This document shows positions 10,195-19,001 of a DNA stretch of 64,000 nucleotides, piece after piece (position 1 is the stretch's first letter; every line of letters starts with the position of its first letter). The position numbers and the translations under genes are program-made. The notes beneath the pieces were generated by a model. The model worked only from the letters and a program-made list of their open reading frames with translations. It did no database searches and was not told where the DNA came from. Source of the DNA: Cylindrospermum stagnale PCC 7417 (GTDB lineage: Bacteria; Cyanobacteriota; Cyanobacteriia; Cyanobacteriales; Nostocaceae); the NCBI RefSeq assembly GCF_000317535.1, contig NC_019757.1:6333501-6397500 (forward strand), given 5' to 3'.

Positions 10195-10426
10195 GTTGAG
10201 AAGATTATCCGCACAGGAAACTATTGAGATTTTCAATCAATTTGGTTTTGAAATTATTAGCCAAAAAGGCAGTCATGTTAAATTGCGGAGATTAGGAGAA
10301 ACTGGAAAACAAACATTAACAATACCTAATCATAAGCAGTTGGATTTAGGTACTTGTCGGGCAATTTATCGTCAAGCGACTAAATATATTTCCGAATCAG
10401 ATTTATATGATTATTTTTATGAATAA
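10187..10426 (+). CDS. hicA: HicA-family mRNA interferase toxin
   Basis: A 79-residue protein read from the ATG at 10187, inside the last codons of hicB. A longer in-frame extension upstream lies wholly within hicB and is not credible. It has the small dsRBD-like HicA fold with the catalytic His in QKGSHVKLRR (about residues 27-36) and PNHKQLDLGTCRAIYRQATK, which fits the helix that follows. HicA toxins cleave mRNA when free of HicB. The ORF is full length, so the pair looks functional. Confidence 0.85.
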   Translation: MPKLRRLSAQETIEIFNQFGFEIISQKGSHVKLRRLGETGKQTLTIPNHKQLDLGTCRAIYRQATKYISESDLYDYFYE

Positions 10427-10533
10427 GTTAATTTGTTGCTATCTTATTATATTGAAAACATACTCTAGTTAAGCTAATTTGTCAGCAGCTAAAAATTACT
10501 AAAAAAGAAAAATTTTTAATGGCAGTAATACTT

Positions 10534-10562
10534 GTAGGGACACAGCATTGCTGTGTCCCTAA
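10534..10562. repeat. Dispersed hairpin repeat, copy C
   Basis: TAGGGACACAGC, ATT, GCTGTGTCCCTA form a perfect 12-bp stem, paralogous to 3844-3872 with compensating base changes (GGGGC/GCCCC there, GGGAC/GTCCC here). It lies about 110 bp after hicA. Confidence 0.75.
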
Positions 10563-10612
10563 TAATACAGCAAAATAATCGAAATTTAGTAATTTATGGA
10601 GAAGAGTCTAAT

Positions 10613-11116
10613 ATGGAAACTCAATCATACTTGATTGCAGAACTGCCTCTCAAACCTGATGAAATCGACAAAAAGCCACTTTTATTAAAGTACACTCCCA
10701 CGTCAGAATTAGGAATTTTTTACTACGGAGAACAACCACTTCAACTTTCTTATACCACCAACAAACACAGCTATTACCAAGATTTAAGTAGGACAAAAAT
10801 ACAGCCAACAAAGTATCAGATACCTTGTTCAACATGGATTGCTTGTTTTAGTGATTGGCAGATTGAGGAAGATAACTTATATTGTCGTAGTGGCAAACTA
10901 GACCATGAAAGTGAGACCGAAAGAAAGTGTAAATACTTCTCTGGCTTTAAGTTTGATGATGTCACAGGTGTTTGGAGATGTACTTGGGAAACAGATGAGC
11001 GAGAAATGGTCTTTAACTCTACTTTTGAATATTCAGACAAGATAGAACTGGTATTAAACTTATTAGATGCTGTAGGCAGTTACAACGAATATCGCTATGC
11101 AGATGCTTCTTCTTAA
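10613..11116 (+). CDS. Hypothetical protein, unknown family
   Basis: About 167 residues from the ATG at 10613, which has a GGAGAAGAG ribosome site six bases upstream; a longer GTG start at 10553 lies inside the hairpin repeat and is rejected. The protein is soluble, acidic and rich in aromatic residues (ELGIFYYGEQPLQLSY, STWIACFSDWQIEEDNLYCR), with no signal peptide or membrane segment. I do not recognise the family. Its position after hicBA may be chance, since the repeat separates them. Confidence 0.55.
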   Translation: METQSYLIAELPLKPDEIDKKPLLLKYTPTSELGIFYYGEQPLQLSYTTNKHSYYQDLSRTKIQPTKYQIPCSTWIACFSDWQIEEDNLYCRSGKLDHESETERKCKYFSGFKFDDVTGVWRCTWETDEREMVFNSTFEYSDKIELVLNLLDAVGSYNEYRYADASS

Positions 11117-11305
11117 TAGAGATGAAATATTCTCCACAGGAAAAAAGTTCTCACTAAAACGCTGAATCCATCTGTTAATACCCAGAGATTGATATTTCCT
11201 CCCGCTCCGCTATGCCACCAGTAGAGCCAACCAGCAAAAAAAAACTCACAAATGTTGAGGAAATTTTTGTTCGGTAAAATAGTCACAGATAACAATAAGG
11301 TCATT

Positions 11306-11740
11306 ATGCGATTACTACACACCATGCTGCGGGTAGGCAACCTGCAAGAATCTCTGAAATTTTACTGTGAACTCCTGGGGATGAAATTGCTACGACAAAA
11401 AGATTATCCAGGGGGAGAATTTACCCTCGCTTTTGTCGGCTATGGAGAGGAAAGCGAGCAGGCAGTGATCGAACTAACCTACAATTGGGGAGTGGATAAG
11501 TACGAATTGGGTAATGCTTACGGTCATATTGCCCTTGGCGTTGATGATATTTACGCCACCTGTGAGGAAATTAAAAATCGTGGCGGTAAAGTTGTCCGAG
11601 AACCAGGGCCAATGAAACACGGTTCGACGGTAATTGCTTTTGTCGAAGATCCAGATGGGTATAAAATAGAACTGATTCAATTGGGAAGTCAAGGCTCTGC
11701 TGCCAAACAGGAATCTCCAGAGCAGCTAGTGACACAGTAA
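11306..11740 (+). CDS. gloA: Lactoylglutathione lyase (glyoxalase I)
   Basis: A 144-residue enzyme of the vicinal oxygen chelate fold that turns the methylglyoxal-glutathione adduct into lactoylglutathione. The start at 11306 gives the family opening [20 protein letters not shown]. Metal-ligand motifs are the His in LLHTMLRV, the Glu in AVIELTYN, the His in YGHIALGV and the Glu in DGYKIELIQ, in the right order, and [12 protein letters not shown] is typical. The C-terminal ~15 residues are a polar tail. A longer upstream start at 11252 has no homologous look. Confidence 0.93.
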   Translation: MRLLHTMLRVGNLQESLKFYCELLGMKLLRQKDYPGGEFTLAFVGYGEESEQAVIELTYNWGVDKYELGNAYGHIALGVDDIYATCEEIKNRGGKVVREPGPMKHGSTVIAFVEDPDGYKIELIQLGSQGSAAKQESPEQLVTQ

Positions 11741-11770
11741 TTATCGCTTCAAAATTTAGGCGATCGCTAT

Positions 11771-11803
11771 CTCCCTCCACCAACCTTGGCTATGGTGGGG
11801 GAG
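11771..11803 (+). terminator. Possible terminator hairpin after gloA
   Basis: CTCCCTCCACCA and TGGTGGGGGAG form a strong stem with a 10-nt loop about 30 bp after the gloA stop. Only a weak T-tract follows, so intrinsic termination is uncertain. Confidence 0.4.
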
Positions 11804-12031
11804 TTCTTGGCAAAATTAGTTAAATCTAAATAAGGAATTAAAATATCATCAATTACCAATCGAAAATTGCCACCGGAGATATATCCACAGGTATGAAGTA
11901 TGAAGGATGAAGGATAAAAATTTTCCGCCTACCCTAGAGAAGGGCTGCCATGCCCCTTGGGAAGGTATTTGCAAAGGAGTTTTTCCGGACTCAATCCCAA
12001 ATTTCTAAACTAAAATCTAAAATCCTTAAAG

Positions 12032-14677
12032 ATGCAGCCTACAGATCCCAATAAATTTACTGATACAGCCTGGGAAGCGATTGTCAAATCCCAGGATATA
12101 GTCCGTGCTTATAAACAACAGCAACTAGATGTTGAACATTTAATCATTGCCCTATTAGAAGAACCCAGCAGTCTGGCAACAGGTATCCTCGCACGGGCTG
12201 AAGTTGACCCGCTGCGTTTGCAACAGCAACTAGAAGCTTATACCCAACGCCAGCCAAAAGTCGCCAAAAGCGATCAGCTATATCTGGGCACGAGTTTAGA
12301 CACATTGCTCGACCGAGCCGAGGCAAATCGCGCTAAATTCAAAGATGCTGATATCTCCGAGGGTCATATACTCCTGGCCTTTGCTGAAGATGAACGCATT
12401 GGTAGAAGGGTGCTGAAAGGCTTTAACGTGGACATTGCCAAACTAGAAGCGGCTGTGAAAACTGTCCGCACTAGCAGTCCAAAGGTGATGGAACAAAGTC
12501 CAGAATCCCGCTTTGCAGCTTTAGAAAAATTTGGCAGGGACTTGACAGAACAGGCAAAAGCGGGAAAATTAGACCCGGTGATTGGGCGAGATGACGAAAT
12601 TCGCCGGGTAATTCAGGTATTATCTCGCCGCAGCAAGAATAATCCGGTGTTGATTGGTGAACCGGGGGTGGGGAAAACTGCGATCGCCGAAGCATTAGCA
12701 CAGAGAATGGTAAATGGGGATGTTCCTGAATCTCTCAAGAACCGCCAATTAATCTCTTTAGATATCGGTAGCTTAATCGCTGGGGCTAAATATCGCGGTG
12801 AATTTGAAGACCGCCTCAAAAATGTTCTCCGGGAAGTTATAGAATCAAACGGGCAAATTGTCCTGTTTATTGACGAACTACACACCGTTGTCGGCACCGG
12901 TTCCAATCAACAAGGGGCGATGGATGCCGGGAATTTGCTCAAACCGATGTTGGCACGGGGAGAACTGCGTTGTATCGGTGCCACTACCCTAGATGAATAC
13001 CGCAAATACATTGAAAAAGACGCCGCCCTCGAACGCCGCTTTCAACAAGTATATGTAGACCAGCCCAGCGTGGAAAACACAATTTCCATCCTCCGGGGGT
13101 TGAAAGAACGCTATGAAGTGCATCACAACGTCAAAATTTCTGATTTGGCTTTGGTAGCCGCCGCAACGCTTTCAGCCCGGTACATTTCTGACCGCTTTTT
13201 GCCAGATAAAGCGATTGATTTGGTGGATGAGGCAGCGGCAAAGTTGAAAATGGAGATTACCTCCAAACCAGCGGAATTAGAAACTATTGACCGTCGGCTG
13301 ATGCAGCTAGAAATGGAAAAGCTGTCTTTAGCTGGTGAAGAAAAGGGAATTGCTCAAACTAGAGAGCGTTTGGAGCGAATTGAGCTAGAAATCGCCACTT
13401 TAACGATCAAACAGCAGAAATTTAATGACCAATGGCAAGGCGAAAAGCAGCTATTGGAGGCTATCAGTGTTTTGAAGAAAGAAGAAGATGCCCTGCGGGT
13501 GCAAATTGAGCAGGCAGAACGGGATTATGATTTGAATAAAGCTGCTCAACTTAAGTATGGCAAATTGGAAGGAGTGCAGCACGATCGCGAAATTAAAGAA
13601 ACCCAACTTTTAGAAATTCAAAACCAAGGTTCTACTTTGCTGCGAGAACAAGTCACCGAAGCCGATATTGCCGAAATCGTCGCCAAGTGGACAGGCATCC
13701 CCGTCAATCGCTTATTGGAATCGGAACGGCAAAAGTTACTTCAACTAGAAAGCCATTTGCATCAACGAGTGATTGGGCAAGAAGAAGCTGTAGCTGCCGT
13801 CTCCGCTGCCATTCGTCGCGCCCGTGCGGGGATGAAAGACCCTGGTCGTCCCATTGGTTCATTTTTGTTCATGGGACCCACTGGTGTAGGTAAAACTGAA
13901 CTCGCCCGCGCTTTAGCTCAGTTTCTCTTTGATTCTGATGACGCCTTGGTGCGTTTGGATATGTCTGAGTATATGGAAAAACACTCAGTTTCTCGCCTCG
14001 TGGGAGCGCCTCCGGGATACATTGGTTACGAAGAAGGTGGGCAACTTTCTGAGACGGTTCGCCGGCATCCCTATTCGGTGGTGCTGTTGGATGAGGTGGA
14101 GAAGGCCCACCCCGATGTGTTTAATATTTTGTTGCAGGTGCTGGATGATGGGAGAATTACGGACTCTCAGGGGCGAACAGTCGATTTTCGCAATACTGTG
14201 ATTGTGATGACGAGTAACATCGGCAGTGAATACATTCTCGATGTTTCTGGTGATGATACCAAGTATGACACAATGCGGAATCGGGTCACAGAGGCTTTGC
14301 GATCGCACTTTCGCCCCGAATTTCTCAACCGCGTCGATGACATTATCCTCTTCCACACCCTCAACCGCAAAGAAATGCGTCACATCATCCGCATTCAACT
14401 CCAGCGGGTAGAAAATCTGCTCAAAGAGCAAAAAATCTCCTTTGATATCTCTCCAGCGGCTTGTGATTACCTTGTAGAAGCAGGCTATGACCCAGTTTAC
14501 GGCGCTCGTCCTCTGAAAAGAGCAATTCAGAGAGAAGTCGAAAATGCGATCGCCACCAAGTTATTAGAAAATACTTTTATCTCTGGAGACACGATTTTTA
14601 TCGAAAAAGGTGAAACAGGTTTAACCTTCAGCAAAAAAGCACCTGTGAAGGTAACAGTAGTCCAAACTGCTACTTAG
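12032..14677 (+). CDS. clpB: ATP-dependent disaggregase ClpB
   Basis: An 881-residue Hsp100 unfoldase that, with DnaK, pulls proteins out of aggregates. Order of domains: N-terminal Clp_N pair (1-~150), first AAA+ module with Walker [15 protein letters not shown] (~208) and Walker [13 protein letters not shown], the coiled-coil M domain (~400-530, rich in Glu/Gln/Lys) that marks ClpB rather than ClpA/C, second AAA+ module with [16 protein letters not shown] (~612) and the C-terminal D2-small domain ([20 protein letters not shown]). There is no ClpP-binding loop, as expected. A decayed copy of its last ~25 codons lies at 16046-16120. A clear terminator follows. Nostoc genomes usually carry more than one clpB, so the numbering is left open. 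Confidence 0.96.
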   Translation: MQPTDPNKFTDTAWEAIVKSQDIVRAYKQQQLDVEHLIIALLEEPSSLATGILARAEVDPLRLQQQLEAYTQRQPKVAKSDQLYLGTSLDTLLDRAEANRAKFKDADISEGHILLAFAEDERIGRRVLKGFNVDIAKLEAAVKTVRTSSPKVMEQSPESRFAALEKFGRDLTEQAKAGKLDPVIGRDDEIRRVIQVLSRRSKNNPVLIGEPGVGKTAIAEALAQRMVNGDVPESLKNRQLISLDIGSLIAGAKYRGEFEDRLKNVLREVIESNGQIVLFIDELHTVVGTGSNQQGAMDAGNLLKPMLARGELRCIGATTLDEYRKYIEKDAALERRFQQVYVDQPSVENTISILRGLKERYEVHHNVKISDLALVAAATLSARYISDRFLPDKAIDLVDEAAAKLKMEITSKPAELETIDRRLMQLEMEKLSLAGEEKGIAQTRERLERIELEIATLTIKQQKFNDQWQGEKQLLEAISVLKKEEDALRVQIEQAERDYDLNKAAQLKYGKLEGVQHDREIKETQLLEIQNQGSTLLREQVTEADIAEIVAKWTGIPVNRLLESERQKLLQLESHLHQRVIGQEEAVAAVSAAIRRARAGMKDPGRPIGSFLFMGPTGVGKTELARALAQFLFDSDDALVRLDMSEYMEKHSVSRLVGAPPGYIGYEEGGQLSETVRRHPYSVVLLDEVEKAHPDVFNILLQVLDDGRITDSQGRTVDFRNTVIVMTSNIGSEYILDVSGDDTKYDTMRNRVTEALRSHFRPEFLNRVDDIILFHTLNRKEMRHIIRIQLQRVENLLKEQKISFDISPAACDYLVEAGYDPVYGARPLKRAIQREVENAIATKLLENTFISGDTIFIEKGETGLTFSKKAPVKVTVVQTAT

Positions 14678-14702
14678 TAGATTTAGTCATTATAAATACC
14701 CT

Positions 14703-14765
14703 AGGTTTCTTTAATCAAATCTATTCATCAGGATGAATGATTTCTTATAGAAACCTCTTTTTTTG
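14703..14765 (+). terminator. Intrinsic terminator of clpB
   Basis: Two nested hairpins: outer arms AGGTTTCT (14703-14710) and AGAAACCT (14749-14756), inner arms ATTCATC and GATGAAT with an AG loop (14723-14738). A C(T)7 run follows at once. It sits 26 bp after the clpB stop. Confidence 0.7.
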
Positions 14766-14870
14766 TTTCTTCTGTGTGTAAGTAGTCCTGTTTCCTCCCA
14801 TTGAGTCACCAACGCTTTTTTAATTCTTCAAATCAGAATAGGACTACACTAACCTCCCCATATTTCAAAA

Positions 14871-15998
14871 CTACTTCAAAAATAGCGTGGTAAGAATCTC
14901 TGAGTTATTCTGACCAAATTGGGTGTTATTAATTATTTTCAAGAAGCTTTTTTTCTGCACATAAGTTACTGTGATTGATACACAGCTAATTACCATAAAT
15001 GATATAACAAAATTATTAGTAATTGTTGGTAAAAACCCAGAAACCAACTTTTTCCAATAAAATAGAAATAAAATATGCCATAAATATATCCATAAAGTAG
15101 ATGAACTTATAAATACTATAGTTTTCATCACAAAATTTCTATCTTCGGATAAATTATAATTTACACATAATTTATCAACCACCAGAAAGGCAAGCATCGA
15201 CATAAAAATCCCATAGGATAAATAGTACAGCCTTGGTGGATACTTGAAATTCTGTGGGAAAAGCATTACTCCCTGTTTGTAGTAATAATAAATAGCAAGT
15301 AGCGAAAATACGATTGAAAAAATCCCAGCAATAGATGCTATCAATTTTCTACTCATTTTGGGCAAAGTAATGCCCAAGCCAAATAAGCATCCATAAGGAA
15401 TCAGGTAAAGAAAATAACTATTGATAAAACTCAACGCTAATTTATTTTCTAACTTAATATTCTCCACCAATTTAAAGGTCACCTCATAGCATAAGTAGCT
15501 GACTAATAGTAAAATAAGAAATAATCTTTTACCTTGACAAGCTCTATATAAATTTAAAATAGAAGTAGAAATAATAGCCATGATCATAAACACACGAATT
15601 ATCCAGACATAGCCTGTCCCGTCTGCTGTTCCGTTTAATAAAATAAAACCATTTATAATTTCTTGTAGAGAAAATGGATAGTTTTTATTTAGCAAGGAAA
15701 ATATTAAATAAGTTAAAATAAAATAAAAACTGAGAAAAAACCATACAGGAGCAATCAGTCGGGGAATTCTTCTCTGCAAATAAAGAAATAAAGAATATTC
15801 CCTATTATTATTAGAGTAGTAAAATAGTGTTCCTGATGTAATTACCATCAGTGGAACATCAAAATTTCGTAGATGAAATAAAATCTTGTCTTCTGGAATT
15901 ACATGGGCAAGAATAATACAGAGTATAGATATAGTTTTTAAGATATCAAATCGAATATCTCTTTTTGCACTTTGCGTCTGTTCTAATGGATGCTTCAT
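14871..15998 (-). CDS. Acyltransferase family 3 membrane protein (OafA-like)
   Basis: A 375-residue polytopic membrane protein with about ten hydrophobic segments. The N-terminal RFDILKTISILCIILAHVI has the family Arg/Asp and the conserved His, and LRNFDVPLMVITSGTLFYYS the second motif, as in acyltransferases that add acetyl or similar groups to surface sugars. It is much richer in A+T than clpB beside it and in opposite orientation, suggesting later arrival. Its neighbours downstream of its start are glycan genes, which fits modification of a surface polysaccharide. It lies between the intact clpB and a clpB relic. Confidence 0.8.
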   Translation of the reverse strand: MKHPLEQTQSAKRDIRFDILKTISILCIILAHVIPEDKILFHLRNFDVPLMVITSGTLFYYSNNNREYSLFLYLQRRIPRLIAPVWFFLSFYFILTYLIFSLLNKNYPFSLQEIINGFILLNGTADGTGYVWIIRVFMIMAIISTSILNLYRACQGKRLFLILLLVSYLCYEVTFKLVENIKLENKLALSFINSYFLYLIPYGCLFGLGITLPKMSRKLIASIAGIFSIVFSLLAIYYYYKQGVMLFPQNFKYPPRLYYLSYGIFMSMLAFLVVDKLCVNYNLSEDRNFVMKTIVFISSSTLWIYLWHILFLFYWKKLVSGFLPTITNNFVISFMVISCVSITVTYVQKKSFLKIINNTQFGQNNSEILTTLFLK

Positions 15999-16010
15999 AG
16001 TTCTACTTCT

Positions 16011-16045
16011 TAGAATTCCCGTCCCTCTTCAGGGCGGGGTAGTTG
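16011..16045. mobile_element. Possible IS200/IS605-type element end
   Basis: TAGAATTCCCGTCCCTCTTC followed by AGGGCGGGGTAGTTGA resembles the GC-rich hairpin end common at the right ends of IS200/IS605 (tnpB) elements in cyanobacteria. No transposase or tnpB is nearby, so at most an isolated end remains. It sits exactly between the acyltransferase start and the clpB relic. Confidence 0.35.
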
Positions 16046-16120
16046 AATGACAACGGAGAAATCGGTTCGATTTTTAGCAAAAAACTGCCCTTGAGGGTAT
16101 CAGTAGTACAAATAATTTAA
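16046..16120 (+). pseudogene. clpB 3'-end relic
   Basis: One frame reads NDNGEIGSIFSKKLPLRVSV then VQII and a TAA stop. The end of the intact ClpB at 14600-14677 reads [20 protein letters not shown] then QTAT. About half of the residues match without gaps, including the FSKK core and the V-V-Q end, and both stop at nearly the same point. It must be the leftover of another clpB copy, or of a duplicated end of this one, cut off at the possible element end at 16045. Confidence 0.65.
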
Positions 16121-16296
16121 CTGATTAGCGGTAAGCTGGCAATAACTACAACGGCAATGCTCTTTGTAGTTATTGCATCAAGATAAATGTAAATCTTATT
16201 ATACGTAATACTACGGATTGCTTTTATATAATGATGTAGTTAAATTTTTGTTATAATTCAACTTAAAAGAAAATTATAATTTTCTAGCTAAAGCTT

Positions 16297-16917
16297 ATGC
16301 CCTCTAACCTGCTTAGATCAATACCTGGGTTCAAAAAAATTAGAGCATCCTTAGATTTTTTGTTGGGTAGTAGCTACCGATCATCCAACTGGGGTAGAGT
16401 AGTTATGCAACGAGAGACTGGGAAACTTGTTGAAAATTTAAACCCCAGTAAATTGAAAGTTTTAGAAATATCTGGCAACAATTGGCAACAGACGAAATTT
16501 AAGGAATATAAAGCTGTTTACTATCCCCAATACGATATTTGTGAAACTACTCTGCCAGAAACTTTTGATTTAATCATTGCTGATCAAGTATTTGAACATT
16601 TGCTTTGGCCTTACCGTGCTGCAAAAAATGTGCAACAAATGCTGAATCCTGGAGGCTATCTTCTCATCTCTACACCATTTTTAGTTCGGATTCACAACTA
16701 CCCCATTGATTGCAGTCGATGGACAGAAACAGGACTGAAGTATTTTTTAGCAGAATGTGGATTTCCTTTAGAAAATATCCAAACAGGTTCATGGGGTAAT
16801 CGTGCTTGCATCAAAGCAAATTGGCATGACTGGGTTACCTATCGTCCCATTTTGTTGCAATCATTAAAAAATGAGCCTGATTTTCCTTATTGCGTTTGGG
16901 CATTGGCGCAAAAATAA
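16297..16917 (+). CDS. Class I SAM-dependent methyltransferase
   Basis: A 206-residue Methyltransf_11-type protein. KLKVLEISGNNWQ is a degenerate motif I (the usual GxGxG is weak). FDLIIADQVFEHLLWPYRAA is motif II/III with the acidic and His positions typical of the family, and LNPGGYLLISTPFLVRIHN is the post-III strand. The weak glycine loop is usual in glycan-cluster methyltransferases. It starts a plus-strand run with three glycosyltransferases (gaps of 24-61 bp), so a sugar or lipid-linked glycan is the likely target. Confidence 0.75.
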   Translation: MPSNLLRSIPGFKKIRASLDFLLGSSYRSSNWGRVVMQRETGKLVENLNPSKLKVLEISGNNWQQTKFKEYKAVYYPQYDICETTLPETFDLIIADQVFEHLLWPYRAAKNVQQMLNPGGYLLISTPFLVRIHNYPIDCSRWTETGLKYFLAECGFPLENIQTGSWGNRACIKANWHDWVTYRPILLQSLKNEPDFPYCVWALAQK

Positions 16918-16941
16918 AATATCAAGGCGTGGTTAATTATT

Positions 16942-17913
16942 ATGGACTTTAAATTTACTGTAGCCATACCTACTTATAATGGAGCAAGTCGTTTACCCAG
17001 AATTCTCGACAGATTGCGAAGCCAAAAGGATATAGAAGAACTTAATTGGGAGATTATTATTGTTGATAACAATAGTAGTGATAGCATTGCCAAACTTATT
17101 CAAGAATATCAACAAAACTGGCATCACCCATTCCCATTAAGATATTTTTTAGAACCTCAACAAGGAGCAGCCTTTGCTAGAGCAAAAGCTATTGAAGAAG
17201 CAAAAAGCGAAATTATCGGTTTACTAGATGACGACAATTTACCCGCACCTAATTGGATTTTAGAGGCTTACAAATTTGCTTTAAATAATCCACAAGTTGG
17301 AGCTTTTGCCAGCCAAATTCACGGTGCTTTTGAGGTAGAACCACCAGAAAATATTAAGCCGATTTTATTTTACCTAGCGATTACTGAAAGGGGCGGACAG
17401 CCTCATTTATATCAACCTCTTCGTCAGGGCTTTCCACCTACGGCTGGCTTAGTTGTCCGCCGTCAAGCATGGCAAGACAATGTACCTAAAAAACCTTTTT
17501 TAATCGGTAGAATTGGCTCATCTATGTTAGGTAGTGAAGATGCCGAAGCTTTATTTTATATTCAAAAAGCTGGGTGGCAAATTTGGTATAACCCAAGCAT
17601 GGAAATAGAGCATATTATTCCTGCATGGCGACTAGAAAAAGAGTACTTAATTTCTCTAATGAGTGGCGTTGGTTTAGCTCGTTATCATATCCGGATGTTA
17701 CTACTTAAAACTTGGCAACGACCTTTTGCATTTTTTATCTATCTTGCCAATGATATGCGTAAAGTTCTATCCCATTTCATCCGTTATCGCAGCAAAATTA
17801 ACAGTGATCTTTTAGTAGCTTGTGAAATGGAGAGACTTACAGCCACTGTTATTAGTCCTTTTTACCTAGGAAAGTTAAGAATTGAGAGGCTGATAAAAGC
17901 CATGTTTAAATAA
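16942..17913 (+). CDS. GT2 glycosyltransferase, HpsE-like
   Basis: A 323-residue inverting GT-A enzyme: IPTYNGASRLPRILDRL at the N-terminus, the nucleotide-binding IIIVDNNSSD, and the metal-binding LLDDDN (~93-98). It is clearly a paralogue of the HpsE gene at 30995. Shared blocks include EVEPPEN, the AITERG step, AGLVVR-QAW, SED-E-L-YIQK-GW-IWYNP and the C-terminal KINSDL-V-CEM stretch. The second half has weak hydrophobic segments suggesting membrane association. Likely builds part of an exopolysaccharide with its operon neighbours. It could be a second HpsE working in the same pathway. Confidence 0.85.
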   Translation: MDFKFTVAIPTYNGASRLPRILDRLRSQKDIEELNWEIIIVDNNSSDSIAKLIQEYQQNWHHPFPLRYFLEPQQGAAFARAKAIEEAKSEIIGLLDDDNLPAPNWILEAYKFALNNPQVGAFASQIHGAFEVEPPENIKPILFYLAITERGGQPHLYQPLRQGFPPTAGLVVRRQAWQDNVPKKPFLIGRIGSSMLGSEDAEALFYIQKAGWQIWYNPSMEIEHIIPAWRLEKEYLISLMSGVGLARYHIRMLLLKTWQRPFAFFIYLANDMRKVLSHFIRYRSKINSDLLVACEMERLTATVISPFYLGKLRIERLIKAMFK

Positions 17914-17953
17914 GAATTTTTCATCAAAAATAGTAGTATTAATATTCAAAAAT

Positions 17954-18940
17954 ATGCCTAAAATTTCTGTGGTTATCCCAGTTTATAATGGCGAAAAAAC
18001 TATCCAGGCAACAATAAAATCTGTTTTGCAGCAAACCTACTCAGACTTAGAACTAATTGTAATTAATGCAGATTCTTCAGATTTGACATTAGATATTATT
18101 GCTGGCATTAAAGATGAGCGAATCAAGCTATTTACATATCCTCAAGCAAATGCAGCAGTTAATCGTAATCGTGGTTTAACCCATGCTTCTGGGGAATTTA
18201 TTAGCTTTTTAGATGCCGATGACCTTTGGACAGATGATAAACTTGAGGTACAATACAGAGCATTAGAAGAAAATACCCAAGCCGCAGTTGCTTATAGTTG
18301 GACTGACGCAATTGATGAAAAAGGTGAATTTTTACGACCTTGTAGTCATGCTATTTGGCAAGATGATGTTTATTCTAATCTGTTGTTAGATGATTTTATT
18401 GGTAGTGGTTCTAATGTGATGATCCGCTCTGATATTTTTAAGGAAGTAGGTGGTTTTAATGAAACGCTTACTAATGCAGAAGATACAGAAATGTGGCTAC
18501 GTTTAGCTGCAAGATATCATTTTGTTGTCGTGCCTAAAGTGCATATTTTTTATCGAATATCTGCTAACTCAAAATCTTCTAATATCTTAGGATTAGAAAC
18601 ATCCAATTTACGAATTATTGAACAATCATTTGCAGTTGCGCCTTTATCCTTACAATACCTGAAGCCTTACAGAATTGCTAACCTCTATAAGTACCTTACC
18701 TACAAGGTACTGACAGTTACTCCAGGAAAACAAAACAGCCGACAAGCATATCGAATTTTATGGCAGACAGTGATAACTGATTTTACTGTTCTACAGAAGC
18801 CAATTATCTATAAAGCTTTCTTGAAGCTTGCAGTCATGACTCTACTAAGTCCTAAACAAGCTATAGCATTACTGAATAAATTTCCTAGATTGTCTAATGT
18901 CAGTACATTTTTTGGATATATAAAGACGAATTTTGGCTGA
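17954..18940 (+). CDS. GT2 family glycosyltransferase
   Basis: A 328-residue GT-A protein starting ISVVIPVYNGEKTIQATIKS, with LELIVINADSSD and the DXD-type FLDADDLWTD (~residues 90-99), and GGFNETLTNAEDTEMWLRLA, which carries the catalytic-base ED region. The C-terminal third is helical and basic. It follows the HpsE-like gene by 41 bp, in the same operon. Sugar donor and acceptor cannot be told from sequence. Confidence 0.85.
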   Translation: MPKISVVIPVYNGEKTIQATIKSVLQQTYSDLELIVINADSSDLTLDIIAGIKDERIKLFTYPQANAAVNRNRGLTHASGEFISFLDADDLWTDDKLEVQYRALEENTQAAVAYSWTDAIDEKGEFLRPCSHAIWQDDVYSNLLLDDFIGSGSNVMIRSDIFKEVGGFNETLTNAEDTEMWLRLAARYHFVVVPKVHIFYRISANSKSSNILGLETSNLRIIEQSFAVAPLSLQYLKPYRIANLYKYLTYKVLTVTPGKQNSRQAYRILWQTVITDFTVLQKPIIYKAFLKLAVMTLLSPKQAIALLNKFPRLSNVSTFFGYIKTNFG

Positions 18941-19001
18941 ATAGGTATTGATAATTATTAATTCAATTTAAATTGCTCAGATAGTTGGAAAAAGTTACAT
19001 T

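Noticed and set aside
11113..11340. Minus-strand open frame of 75 codons between the unknown gene and gloA
   Set aside because: Aromatic-rich but overlaps the gloA start and has no start signal or family likeness.
13985..14431. Minus-strand open frame of 148 codons inside clpB
   Set aside because: It is fully antisense to the second AAA+ module of a clear gene and has no protein-like features.
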